Shown here: positions 1 to 8,182 of the stretch, piece after piece
How positions within the stretch are numbered: the stretch's first letter is position 1
Layout: the number at the start of each line of letters is the position of its first letter
Source of the DNA: Bacteroidales bacterium
GTDB taxonomy: Bacteria > Bacteroidota > Bacteroidia > Bacteroidales > F082
Direction: 5' to 3'
DNA: 58,156 bases
Assembly (NCBI GenBank): GCA_017461665.1
Contig: JAFTXI010000033.1
Span: 1-58,156, forward strand
Program-made: the position numbers and the translations under genes
The notes under the pieces: model-generated
The model's input: only the letters and a program-made list of their open reading frames with translations
The model's database searches: none
What the model was told of the DNA's origin: nothing

Positions 1-903
1 GAGCGTATTCTCTAATGTGCGGATAATCATATTGCGTTTCTCTTCGGGTAGTTGCTTTTCGTTGAGGAACGCTTTGATTTTTCTCATTATAATATCACCA
101 TCTGTATTGCCCTTTTCGGTCGATGATTTCAAATCAGCCTTCTCCAAAGGTGCAACTTTACCAGAAATACCCAAAGTGGCGATGATAGATGCTGCTACCA
201 AATATACTCGGTCATTCTCACCAAGCCCTTTCTCGTTTTGGTATATATCATTATTGAGTTTGGTAAGACTGATAGAAATCTCTCGCTCTCTTTGCTCCTT
301 AATTCTTTCTAACTCCTCTTGTGAAAGTGTTAGATTCTTCACTCTCTCAATAAACGCATCAAAATTAGCGGGTGCCAAGAAAGACAAATCAGTATATGTT
401 CCAACCTCTTGTCCTACGCCGAAATTGCTCTTTGATACATAATATACTCCAATTTGATATTGCAACTTCCCGTATTCATCTTTATAACCTGTCATTCCTA
501 TGGCAATTATGTCATTATAGGATGTGTGATGCAATATGGCGTTAGCGTAATGGATTGCTCCATTAACTGCGTAAGAGTTGATATTCTTGAAATTAGGTTC
601 GTTTTTAGCAGTCTTATTCTCTACTTGATTTTGAGCGTCAAGTTTGACAAGTTTATCTTTGTACCCCTTATACTCAATCAGAATAGGATAATAGTTGAGA
701 TTGGAATCTTGCAACAATAATTTTGCATCAGGTCGATTAGCTCCCGCTCCACCATTCTTGGTGAAGTAATCAGAAAGCGCATTATCTATCTCTGTGTTCA
801 GAGATTCCTGTTCTAATTTATAATCCAACTTATATTTCCTCATCCAACCATTTGCTAAATCAGCAATGTTCGGTTCAACCGATTGGGTATTTTTATTTGC
901 CAT
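1..903 (-). CDS. Type IIG-like restriction/N-6 DNA methylase, N-terminal part (runs off the window)
   Basis: An open frame starts at the ATG at 903 and continues past base 1, so only the first 301 residues are visible. The fragment carries a PD-(D/E)XK nuclease signature: Pro58-Asp59, then Glu77-Tyr-Lys79 after a 17-residue spacer. A charged helical stretch follows (about residues 190-220). From memory, this N-terminal layout resembles Bacteroidetes proteins annotated as N-6 DNA methylase, in which a nuclease domain precedes an adenine methylase; the methylase itself lies outside the window, so that half is inference. The protein would be a combined restriction-modification enzyme that cuts foreign DNA and protects self DNA by adenine methylation. 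A Bacteroidetes -7 element sits just upstream. The neighbouring DUF1016 nuclease gene on the other strand suggests an accessory or defence region. Confidence 0.6.
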   Translation of the reverse strand, partial: MANKNTQSVEPNIADLANGWMRKYKLDYKLEQESLNTEIDNALSDYFTKNGGAGANRPDAKLLLQDSNLNYYPILIEYKGYKDKLVKLDAQNQVENKTAKNEPNFKNINSYAVNGAIHYANAILHHTSYNDIIAIGMTGYKDEYGKLQYQIGVYYVSKSNFGVGQEVGTYTDLSFLAPANFDAFIERVKNLTLSQEELERIKEQREREISISLTKLNNDIYQNEKGLGENDRVYLVAASIIATLGISGKVAPLEKADLKSSTEKGNTDGDIIMRKIKAFLNEKQLPEEKRNMIIRTLENTL

Positions 904-921
904 ATGTAATAATTTAAAACA

Positions 922-929
922 CAAATTTA
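922..929 (-). promoter_or_regulatory. Bacteroidetes -7 element for the restriction-methylase gene
   Basis: On the minus strand TAAATTTG matches the TAnnTTTG consensus. It lies about 20 nt upstream of the ATG at 903, with a TTG triplet about 22 nt further upstream at the -33 position. Confidence 0.5.
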
Positions 930-1110
930 CAAATTATATTAACATTTCATCCAATGATGTTAATAAAAATTAACAATTAGTTTTCGTATTACTACCGTAA
1001 AACTCATCCGTGCCCATTTGTTAAATCTGTGGAAGAAAATTCCTCTTTGCGATTCTCTGCGTCTCTGCGAGAAAAAAGCAATAAACGTCTAAACATAAAA
1101 GTGGAAGCAG

Positions 1111-1165
1111 TTCCTGTCATCTTCCTGTCAAGTTCCTGTCATCTTCCTGTCAAGTTCCTGTCAAG
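1111..1165. repeat. Five tandem 11-bp repeats in a gene-free stretch
   Basis: Five head-to-tail copies of TTCCTGTCA followed by TC or AG (order TC, AG, TC, AG, AG), then a partial TTCG. They lie inside the 605-bp gap between the two divergent accessory genes. Apart from these repeats, AT-rich spacer and the two promoters, I see no gene in 904-1508. A short plus-strand open frame across the repeat has no recognisable features and is not called. Confidence 0.85.
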
Positions 1166-1429
1166 TTCGAACAACCACAAAAAATCAGTCTGCGGTCATG
1201 CAAACCACCGACTGATAATGGAAGTTTGTTTTCGTACCACATTCGACACAAGTTTGTAAACACAATAATCGACTTTAAAACTGTTAATTGTAAACTATAA
1301 ATTGTAAATTTCTCTTACCCTTTACGCCTTTAAACCCTTATCCCTCTTAACAACCTTTAACATCTCTTTCACACTTTCATTAACATTACGTTAAAAAATG
1401 TTAAAATCCTGATTTTTAACTCAAAAAAA

Positions 1430-1462
1430 CTTGACAAGAGCCACGTTGATGTTGTAAATTTG
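1430..1462 (+). promoter_or_regulatory. Promoter of the DUF1016 nuclease gene
   Basis: TTG (1431-1433) at the -33 position, a 21-nt spacer, then TAAATTTG (1455-1462), an exact TAnnTTTG -7 match. The inferred transcription start near 1469 leaves a 40-nt leader before the ATG at 1509. Confidence 0.65.
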
Positions 1463-1508
1463 CGGAAGGAAATGAATAATCGTTTCTGACACCAAGATTT
1501 GTGAAATT

Positions 1509-2642
1509 ATGAATACTTTTAAAAACAACTCTGATACTACACTATCCCAGTATGCAACCGCCGTAAAGGAAATCAAGAACGCTATTATTGACAGCCGTTA
1601 TCGTGTAGCAAGACAAGCGAATAAAGAGGTGCTACAACTTAACTATGAAATTGGTAGGTTTATATCTGTCAATAGCAGATTAGCAAAATGGGGAAGCAAT
1701 GCCATAACAGTGATTTCTAAAATGCTTCAACAAGAATTGCCAGGGTTGAAAGGTTATTCAGAGGCAAGTATAAAAATGATGAGAATCTTCTATGAAGAAT
1801 GGTGTCATATATTTGAAAATCGTCAATTGGCAATTGACGATTTTGACAATTCTATAATTAATAGTGAATCAAGCAATAACATAAGAATAGAGCAATTTGA
1901 TACGGATAAATTATCACAATCTGATTTGTTTCATTTTTTAAATGTTGGTTTTACCAACCATTATGTAATAATCACTAAAACAGCAACTTTAGAAGAGCGT
2001 CTGTTTTATATCCGACGATGTGCCACCGAATTTTGGAAAGTTGAGACTACCAAATATTATCTCAAAGAAGATCTTTATCATAAAGAGGGCAGCATTCAGC
2101 AGACTAATTTTGAGAAGACATTGGAAGAGTCTGATTTCAGGCAGCGTGCGCTTCAGACTTTTAAAGAGGAATATCAACTTGATTTTATCAAAACGGAAGA
2201 GATAAGTGAAAGAGTCATTGAGCAACAAGTGGTGCAGAATATCAAGAATTTCATCATGGCATTTGGCCCAGAATTCACTTTCATGGGAAACCAATATCGT
2301 TTAGAAGTTTCTGGTCAAGAGTTCTTTATAGACCTGCTTTTCTATTCACGTCGCTTGAAATCGCTGGTGGCTTTTGAGTTAAAAAGAGGAGAGTTTAAAC
2401 CTGAATATACCGGCAAAATGAACTTCTATCTTGCGGCTTTGGACAAATACATAAAACTGCCCGACGAGAATCCTTCCATCGGAATAATCTTATGTAAAAG
2501 CAAAAACGAGGAAATAGTGGAACTGTCGTTTTCGGATACTTCAAAGCCAATGGGAGTTGCGACATATCGTACCTCACAAGAACTGCCAGAATATTTCAGA
2601 AAAGCCTTGCCAAATATTGAAGAACTGAAGAAGTTGCTGTGA
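1509..2642 (+). CDS. YhcG-type PD-(D/E)XK nuclease, DUF1016 family
   Basis: 377 residues, full length for the family. The N-terminal half (about 10-200) is the helical DUF1016 N-domain, with the typical LNYEIGRFI and GYSEASIKMMRIFYE segments. The C-terminal half (about 210-360) is the nuclease domain, with the catalytic-looking pattern FFIDLLFY followed by VAFELKRG near residues 270-295 (Asp, Glu, Lys). Family members are predicted metal-dependent nucleases, often found next to restriction systems or in mobile regions; a precise role is not established. It is transcribed alone from a clear promoter, divergent from the restriction-methylase gene. Family assignment is strong; a defence role is inferred from position only. 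Confidence 0.85.
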   Translation: MNTFKNNSDTTLSQYATAVKEIKNAIIDSRYRVARQANKEVLQLNYEIGRFISVNSRLAKWGSNAITVISKMLQQELPGLKGYSEASIKMMRIFYEEWCHIFENRQLAIDDFDNSIINSESSNNIRIEQFDTDKLSQSDLFHFLNVGFTNHYVIITKTATLEERLFYIRRCATEFWKVETTKYYLKEDLYHKEGSIQQTNFEKTLEESDFRQRALQTFKEEYQLDFIKTEEISERVIEQQVVQNIKNFIMAFGPEFTFMGNQYRLEVSGQEFFIDLLFYSRRLKSLVAFELKRGEFKPEYTGKMNFYLAALDKYIKLPDENPSIGIILCKSKNEEIVELSFSDTSKPMGVATYRTSQELPEYFRKALPNIEELKKLL

Positions 2643-2750
2643 GGGACAGAGTGCAGCGAAGTACATTAGAAACCGAAGTGACATGAGGTTGGTGAATGGC
2701 TAATGGCTAAAGGTTCCTTTTTCAACTTCAAAGGCGTATGCGATACACCC

Positions 2751-3623
2751 CTACAATTGCCTATTTTCAACTTTAAACCGTTTCCCTGTCTCTTCCCACA
2801 ACCATTGTCTCATCGGGTTGTCGTAATGTTTTCTTAAAATTACTTTGTGTTTATTTCCAGAAAAAAGCATAACATTTTTACTGTCAATATCATTCGTGCT
2901 GATTCGTGTCGATTCGTGGTCTGGCATCATCAACGCGTTGACTGCAGGGATTGCGCCCTGTTTGGGTGTCTTGCAGAATGGACGAAAGAGAACGTCAGCT
3001 ATAGGATCGAACCAACGGTGCATGCTAATCATATTACTATCAACGATACCAGGATCGGTGAGGTTGACGCGTCCGTTTGTGATATTTTCTGATAATGTAA
3101 GCGACGATAAAAACAGGGCGTATTTCGCTTTTCCGTATGTTCCAAGTTGTGAAAATCTCTTTTTATCCAAATCGAAGAAATGTTCGTCAAGACTTGAGAC
3201 TCCGCGTGTTACAGAGACAGTATTGACGATACTGAAGTCATCTTCCATCAAAGGTATCATTAGTTTCGACAGATATAAAGGTCCTATATAATTGACCGCC
3301 ACCGTCGTCTCAAAACCATCGTCATTTATGGTGAAATCACGACAGATGACTCCTGCATTATTCAAAAGTTTATTTACCTTAAATCTTTGATTTTTAATAT
3401 TATCAACAAAGGTCTTTATGGATTGTAGCGAGTTTAAGTCTAATTCCAAAATGTTTATTTCGGAATGTGGAAATTCTTTTATCAGAGCGTCTCTTTGTAT
3501 ACTTGCCTTCTTGATGTTACGGCATGCCATGATCACAGGCAGGTCCTTTGATAACAATGACTTAACCGCCGCTAATCCTATACTTCCCGTAGCTCCCGTG
3601 ACTATTACTTGACTTTTCTCCAT
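2751..3623 (-). CDS. Short-chain dehydrogenase/reductase (SDR), third gene of the reductase operon
   Basis: 290 residues with a classical-type SDR fold. The nucleotide-binding motif is TGATGSIG at the N-terminus, NNAG follows the fourth strand, and the catalytic Tyr-X3-Lys appears as YGKAK with an upstream Ser in the SVT segment. The long substrate loop and overall look resemble retinol-dehydrogenase or WW-oxidoreductase-like SDRs, so a lipophilic alcohol or ketone substrate is plausible. The start overlaps the end of the preceding SDR gene by 19 nt, so the two are co-translated. In context (old yellow enzyme upstream, steroid 5-alpha-reductase nearby) it is a candidate 3-hydroxysteroid dehydrogenase. 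That substrate is inference; the fold and chemistry (NAD(P)H-dependent carbonyl/alcohol redox) are well supported. Confidence 0.8.
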   Translation of the reverse strand: MEKSQVIVTGATGSIGLAAVKSLLSKDLPVIMACRNIKKASIQRDALIKEFPHSEINILELDLNSLQSIKTFVDNIKNQRFKVNKLLNNAGVICRDFTINDDGFETTVAVNYIGPLYLSKLMIPLMEDDFSIVNTVSVTRGVSSLDEHFFDLDKKRFSQLGTYGKAKYALFLSSLTLSENITNGRVNLTDPGIVDSNMISMHRWFDPIADVLFRPFCKTPKQGAIPAVNALMMPDHESTRISTNDIDSKNVMLFSGNKHKVILRKHYDNPMRQWLWEETGKRFKVENRQL

Positions 3624-4450
3624 ATATAATTTATCAATGGTTTTGGCAAAATGGCGAGCAAAGGCGGAAGATAGACGTTCATCGCTCCTGGCGCCACTAT
3701 CATCTTTTTCCTAAACATTCCTCTAAGTGTTTTTCTCACAAGCCATTGTGGTGTTCCTATCAATCCTATCTTAACGCCAAGTTTCAACAATTTAGGATTT
3801 AATTGATATAAAGGTGTCGCTATAGCTCCCGGACAAACCGTCGTCACTCCTACTCCATGGTCTCTCATTTCATAATATAAGGACTTTCCGAAACTTTTAA
3901 GATAAGCCTTTGTTGCAGAATATGTCGTAATTCCAGGAAATGGAAGTCGTGCCGCCATTGACGATACTAATATTATATGTCCGAAACCTCTTTTCTTCAT
4001 CTCCTCTCCAAAAAGACGACTCATCTTCGACGGCGTCATAACATGAAGATTCAGCATCAGTTCCATCTTCCTATGATATTCATCATCGAGTTCATGGAAG
4101 AAAAACATCCCTGCATTGTTTATCAAAATATCAATAATAAGATTATTATTTTTACAATAATCAAATAGTTGTTGAGCAGAATCTTCTCGCGATAAATCTT
4201 GATAACAAGCAATTACATTAACACCAAACCTCTCTTTAAGATTTGCGGCAACTTCTTTCAACTCTTTTTCTTGATTACTAACAATCAAAAGGTTACAACC
4301 TGCTTCAGCGAGATATTCTGCATAAAGAAGCCCCATTCCTGAACTCGCTCCTGTAATCAGAGCTGTGATTTCCATTTGAGACGCCACAGGTGTGACGTCT
4401 CTACAGAGTTTGTGTTTTAATTTATCAATATGTTTTTTAAAAGATGTCAT
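3605..4450 (-). CDS. Short-chain dehydrogenase/reductase (SDR), second gene of the reductase operon
   Basis: 281 residues. TGASSGMG binds the dinucleotide, NNAGM is present, and catalytic Ser (VSSMAA) and YSATK are intact. The C-terminal 40 residues are hydrophobic and basic (LPPLLAILPKPLINYIW), suggesting peripheral membrane association as in 17-beta-HSD-like SDRs. The ATG overlaps the stop of the old yellow enzyme gene in an ATGA arrangement, which favours this start and implies translational coupling. The first 27 residues are unusual: residues 16-25 are encoded by a copy of a dispersed palindromic repeat (4378-4404), so the ancestral start may be Met26 or Met27 just before the SDR fold. 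A hydroxysteroid dehydrogenase role is possible from context only. Confidence 0.8.
   Translation of the reverse strand: MTSFKKHIDKLKHKLCRDVTPVASQMEITALITGASSGMGLLYAEYLAEAGCNLLIVSNQEKELKEVAANLKERFGVNVIACYQDLSREDSAQQLFDYCKNNNLIIDILINNAGMFFFHELDDEYHRKMELMLNLHVMTPSKMSRLFGEEMKKRGFGHIILVSSMAARLPFPGITTYSATKAYLKSFGKSLYYEMRDHGVGVTTVCPGAIATPLYQLNPKLLKLGVKIGLIGTPQWLVRKTLRGMFRKKMIVAPGAMNVYLPPLLAILPKPLINYIWRKVK
4378..4404. repeat. Dispersed palindrome (family A) inside a coding sequence
   Basis: GAGACGCCACAGG then TGTGACGTCTCTAC is a near-palindrome. Related copies lie at 11598-11624 and 28687-28713, and half-related ones at 26914-26966, 28624-28679 and about 39305-39327. This copy is in frame at the N-terminus of the SDR gene. 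Confidence 0.75.
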
Positions 4451-5682
4451 TTGTTTTCCAATCTCTCGATTTCCTTTTTGAGCTTGTCGGGCATATTGTC
4501 AACGCAATGATGGCATCTCATATCTTCGCTGTACATTCTTGCAATACAATAGTTTGAGTGTTTACAGTTACTTCTTGTCAGTTCGCCGTTTTTAAGTTTA
4601 TTAACAAAATCGGTATCGTTGATAAGAGCGCGAGCCATCTGAAACGCTACAAAACCTGAGTTCAACACCTCTTCCATCTTGTCTTTGGAAATCATACCTC
4701 CCACATAAATAAGCGGGATGTTAAGATTCTCGCGGAATTTCTTGGCTGTCTCGAGGAAATATGCCTCTTTGAAAGGAACAGTCGGGACCATCATACGACC
4801 TGCGATATGAAGTCCGGCTTTGAGCCACCAGAACTTCCACATATTCATATAGTAAGCCATCGTCTTTATCGGCATCGCGCCTCTCATGACTTCCATCGGT
4901 GCCTTGCTGACGAAACCTGCGGAAAGTACGATAGCATGAACACCTAATTTCTCCAACTCCTTAGCTATCAGTATCGCTTCATCGACTTGAATGCCTTTCT
5001 TCATTCCATCGAACATATTGAGTTTCACCACGACAGCCATGTCGTCTAAGGCAGCGTCCATCACCTCTCTTATCACGAGTTTCATGAAACGCATTCTGTT
5101 TTCCAAGTTACCTCCCCAGATGTCGGTACGATGGTTGGTGTAAGGCGACAAAAACTGACTTATAAGATAACCGTGACCAGCGTGAATCTCAACACAATCG
5201 AAGCCTGCCTCACGGGCGAGGTTGACAGCCTTACCGAAATCTCTCACAGTATCAAGTATTTCGTATTCTGTCATCTCTCTGACAAAAGTAGGAGAATAAA
5301 GATTGAATCCAGAAGAAGCGCCCATAGGTTTGCAGCCGCATGTGCTTCGGTGTGTCATATTACCGCAGTGTCCTAATTGTATCGAAGCCTTAGCTCCTTC
5401 ATTATGAATGGCATCAGTAAGTTTCTTGAGTTCTGGAACAATCTCTTCGCGCATCCAGAGCTGTCCGTTGAAAGAGACGCCGCTACGATTGACAGAAGCG
5501 TAGGCTATCGTCGTCATTCCTACTCCACCACGAGCCACAGCAGTATGATAATCAAATAGTTGTTGAGACGGGCTATTATCTTTACACATATTTTCAAAAG
5601 CCGCAGAACGTATCGTTCTGTTTCTCAACTCTATTGGTCCAATTTTACAAGGTGTGAAAATAATAGAATTTGTTGGTTGCAT
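4447..5682 (-). CDS. Old yellow enzyme family NADH:flavin oxidoreductase (BaiCD-like enoate reductase)
   Basis: 411 residues forming an FMN-binding TIM barrel of the old yellow enzyme family. Visible landmarks are GPIELRNRTIRSA near the N-terminus, the HAGHGYLISQFLSP active-site segment with its paired histidines, and the LENRMRF stretch. The C-terminus has spaced cysteines (CKHSNYC ... CHHC) that could hold an Fe-S cluster. Unlike full 2,4-dienoyl-CoA reductase or BaiCD it ends after the barrel and lacks the C-terminal pyridine-nucleotide domain. Family members reduce activated C=C bonds; relatives act on delta-4-3-keto steroids and bile acids (5-beta reduction). It is the first gene of a three-gene coupled operon with two SDRs. 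Steroid activity is inferred from the nearby 5-alpha-reductase. Confidence 0.8.
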   Translation of the reverse strand: MQPTNSIIFTPCKIGPIELRNRTIRSAAFENMCKDNSPSQQLFDYHTAVARGGVGMTTIAYASVNRSGVSFNGQLWMREEIVPELKKLTDAIHNEGAKASIQLGHCGNMTHRSTCGCKPMGASSGFNLYSPTFVREMTEYEILDTVRDFGKAVNLAREAGFDCVEIHAGHGYLISQFLSPYTNHRTDIWGGNLENRMRFMKLVIREVMDAALDDMAVVVKLNMFDGMKKGIQVDEAILIAKELEKLGVHAIVLSAGFVSKAPMEVMRGAMPIKTMAYYMNMWKFWWLKAGLHIAGRMMVPTVPFKEAYFLETAKKFRENLNIPLIYVGGMISKDKMEEVLNSGFVAFQMARALINDTDFVNKLKNGELTRSNCKHSNYCIARMYSEDMRCHHCVDNMPDKLKKEIERLENK

Positions 5683-5854
5683 CTTATTTTTAAGAACGTT
5701 GAGTTAATTAAAGTGTTTCTGTATATAATTCATTAAATACGAATAACACACCATTCTTTGCATTTTGCATGATGATAGCATAATACAAAACGCCATGTTA
5801 TCCGACAACAAAGTTATTGAAACTTTTTATATGGCAGACAAGTTTCAAAAAATT

Positions 5855-6331
5855 TCATTTCCGACTTATAGCATTCTGATAATCATCTTCAGTGATGGTG
5901 TAGAGTACTTCAATGTGTTTACCTCCTTTTTTATGTTCATTTTTTAGGATAGTCCAATTATTTATATAACATATATTCTTAGAAAAAGAATCTTCTTTTC
6001 TATAATTAATTACTATCGTATCGTTAAAATATATTTTTGAATAACTTGACCTGCAACTATAGAGATATGTATCTTCACATTGCTCCATTTCATGATTATT
6101 AATAACACGAAATATATCATGATTACCACCTCCTATAGCGGGAAGTTGTTCTTCCACTACAACTCTTTGATTTGGAAGTATTATGATAGAATCATTATAA
6201 TGTAAAAATGTAAGTCCTATGGAGTTATTATATTTATTTTCAATATAGCATACATAAGAGTAACTAGGATCACAAGACGCGCATAATATGCATAAGAATG
6301 ATATTAAAATTATTGTTATTATTGTTCTCAT
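5855..6331 (-). CDS. Small lipoprotein of unknown function
   Basis: 158 residues. The N-terminus is a short basic and hydrophobic signal ending in a lipobox with Cys20 followed by Asp-Pro, so a lipid-anchored envelope protein is predicted. The mature part has several further cysteines (for example EQCEDTYLYSC) and beta-rich segments; I recognise no family. It follows the broken lipoprotein gene by 11 nt, suggesting one transcription unit that lies between the steroid 5-alpha-reductase gene and the old yellow enzyme operon. No role can be assigned. Confidence 0.6.
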   Translation of the reverse strand: MRTIITIILISFLCILCASCDPSYSYVCYIENKYNNSIGLTFLHYNDSIIILPNQRVVVEEQLPAIGGGNHDIFRVINNHEMEQCEDTYLYSCRSSYSKIYFNDTIVINYRKEDSFSKNICYINNWTILKNEHKKGGKHIEVLYTITEDDYQNAISRK

Positions 6332-6342
6332 AATTGTTACAT

Positions 6343-7209
6343 TTATTGGTTACGTGAATAATCTCTATTCCAATAAGGAGCCATGTGATTATCTATCATT
6401 GTATTGATTTTGTTATTTTTTAATGCATTGTTTAAACTTGATACTGTTTTTTGTGGCTTATCTTCAGGAAACCACGTCTGATATAATGTTGACATATCAA
6501 ATTGTTGACATTTTTCTCCGTAAGATGACAATTCTGTATTATAATGATGAATGGCCAAGCCACACTCAATAGCAGCAGCCCAGCTTTTATCACTGCTGAA
6601 GGAGTCCAGCTGCTTGCTCTCATATCTTCATCATCAGCCAAATTGCCGGTTATAAGATAAGCTCTTTCTTCTAAATCGTCATAAAAAGTATCGCTGCTGT
6701 CTTCATCTGGGAAATACAATGTGTAGATTAGTTCGCATTTTGACGACAAGGTTGGAAGTTGATAATCGTTTGTCACTACAAAATATTGCCATGTGGGAAG
6801 ACTGTCGGCAATGGAAGGGTCGTGATAATGAGTTCCGTTGACAGTTATCTCATAATGAAGTGGATAATCCCACAGTAAAAGATTTGTATCAGCTTTGAGT
6901 AAATCTAATTCCTCATCGTTTTGTGGTCTATATCTCATGTATTTGTGAGTTGCACGTATTGTTGGTGTATTGATACTGCTTCTTTCATTTGCCAATTGAT
7001 TTCTTGCTTGAAGCATATTCTCAAATTTATAAGGATCGTTTAGCATGTTACCCAAAACGATTATACCTTGCGTTGGAAGATCTATTGCCAATGTAGTTGT
7101 TGCTTTCTCTGGTTGTATCGTTAGTGTCAGAAATTATTTCATCTTTTTTACACGAATACAATAATAAGAGAAATATGGTTAATGATAATAATAAGAATTT
7201 TTTATTCAT
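6343..7209 (-). pseudogene. Frameshifted lipoprotein gene (two compensating shifts)
   Basis: A convincing lipoprotein start lies at 7209: MNKKFLLLSLTIF then LLLLYSC, a lipobox. That frame runs into a stop after about 55 codons. From about 7104 the continuation is in a second frame (IQPEKATTTLAIDLPTQGII...) for about 165 residues. Near 6615 the natural continuation (SFSSDKSWAAAIECGLAIHH) returns to the first frame and runs to 6343. Repairing both shifts gives about 289 codons. The middle part has DEELDLLKAD and ELIYTLYFPDED segments that I cannot assign to a family. It is either a decayed gene or one with two assembly indels; the two shifts restore the original frame. It lies 208 bp downstream of the 5-alpha-reductase gene. 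Confidence 0.6.
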
Positions 7210-7417
7210 AGAGTAGTTGCAAGGTTATATGCCATTATGCTCTTCGGCAAAAGTTTATAAATCTGTACAAATATATGTAAAATATTCTTATGCATTGAAT
7301 ATGAAATGAAATTATCGGTATAAACTATATCACACAATTCTGTAAATTTATAGGAGAATTCTATAATCTTAATGCTTTAATAAGTTATAACTCTATTTGT
7401 TGTCTCAATCAGTCATA

Positions 7418-8182
7418 TCAATATATAAAAGGTAAAATTCTTTTTACTTTCTTTGTATCAAGTTCATTGCCAAACTCATTCTTGTAGTTGTCGTATATCT
7501 TGGCGGCGCGGGGAGCGAGATTTGCGAATGTCCACAATGCGAATACCGCGCCGGAGAGCGACCATGTCAGAATCGCGAAACCACACCATTCAACGAACTC
7601 TCCGAAATAATTGGCTGAAGTCACATATTTAAACATTCCTTTCTTAGGAAGATAATGTTTCGTATCGCTGGGCTTACGTAAGTGTCTGATAATGTAATCA
7701 GAATGAATATTGATAATCATTCCTGCGAAGAAAATAATAGTTCCGATGATAAACTGTGGCGTCATCAACCATGAAATTTCGTACATATTCTCAGGTGCAA
7801 CGTAAAAAATCCATCCGCCTTGCATAATAGCGTTCAAGACATTGAAAATCACTCCCATCAAAATGACTGATAATGGCATCACGCTTTTTCCTCTTATTAG
7901 AAACGGGAAGATAAACGAACGCTGAAAATAATGTATCTCAAATAAAATCAAGAATATAACACAAACGACATTGGTATTTCTTTCCGACAAAATCCATAAA
8001 ATCAGCATCACGATAAAAACCGGCGATTCCATAAGAATCCAACCTAATTTATTTGGAACCGCAGGACCCCATTTCTTATTATAGAAAACGCCGTAACCTG
8101 CTGTGACAAAATATAATGCGATAAAAACTATTATCGCAACAATCGTCATTATCAGAAGAAATATGTTAAAATATTCTAACAT
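7418..8182 (-). CDS. Steroid 5-alpha-reductase family protein (3-oxo-5-alpha-steroid 4-dehydrogenase)
   Basis: 254 residues with six or seven membrane segments, the normal length for this family. The C-terminus is diagnostic: KGMFKYVTSANYFGEFVEWC, then a WSLSGAVFALWTF segment and a terminal KRILPFIY. This closely follows the NADPH-binding C-terminus of animal SRD5A1 as I remember it (GLF-YVTAANYFGE-EWCG ... IIIPFLF). The enzyme would use NADPH to reduce the delta-4 bond of 3-keto steroids to the 5-alpha form. Homologues in Odoribacteraceae and Parabacteroides have been linked to allo-bile-acid formation beside a 5-beta-reductase and a 3-beta-hydroxysteroid dehydrogenase, which is the gene content seen here. 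Its start overlaps the ABC transporter stop by one base, so the two are co-transcribed. The family is well supported; the natural substrate is inferred. Confidence 0.88.
   Translation of the reverse strand: MLEYFNIFLLIMTIVAIIVFIALYFVTAGYGVFYNKKWGPAVPNKLGWILMESPVFIVMLILWILSERNTNVVCVIFLILFEIHYFQRSFIFPFLIRGKSVMPLSVILMGVIFNVLNAIMQGGWIFYVAPENMYEISWLMTPQFIIGTIIFFAGMIINIHSDYIIRHLRKPSDTKHYLPKKGMFKYVTSANYFGEFVEWCGFAILTWSLSGAVFALWTFANLAPRAAKIYDNYKNEFGNELDTKKVKRILPFIY

Noticed and set aside
17-720. Plus-strand open frames opposite the restriction-methylase fragment
   Set aside because: They lie antisense to a coherent minus-strand frame with a nuclease signature and have no features of their own.
1111-1165. 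CRISPR array
   Set aside because: Units are 11 bp with no spacers, and no cas genes are present in the window.
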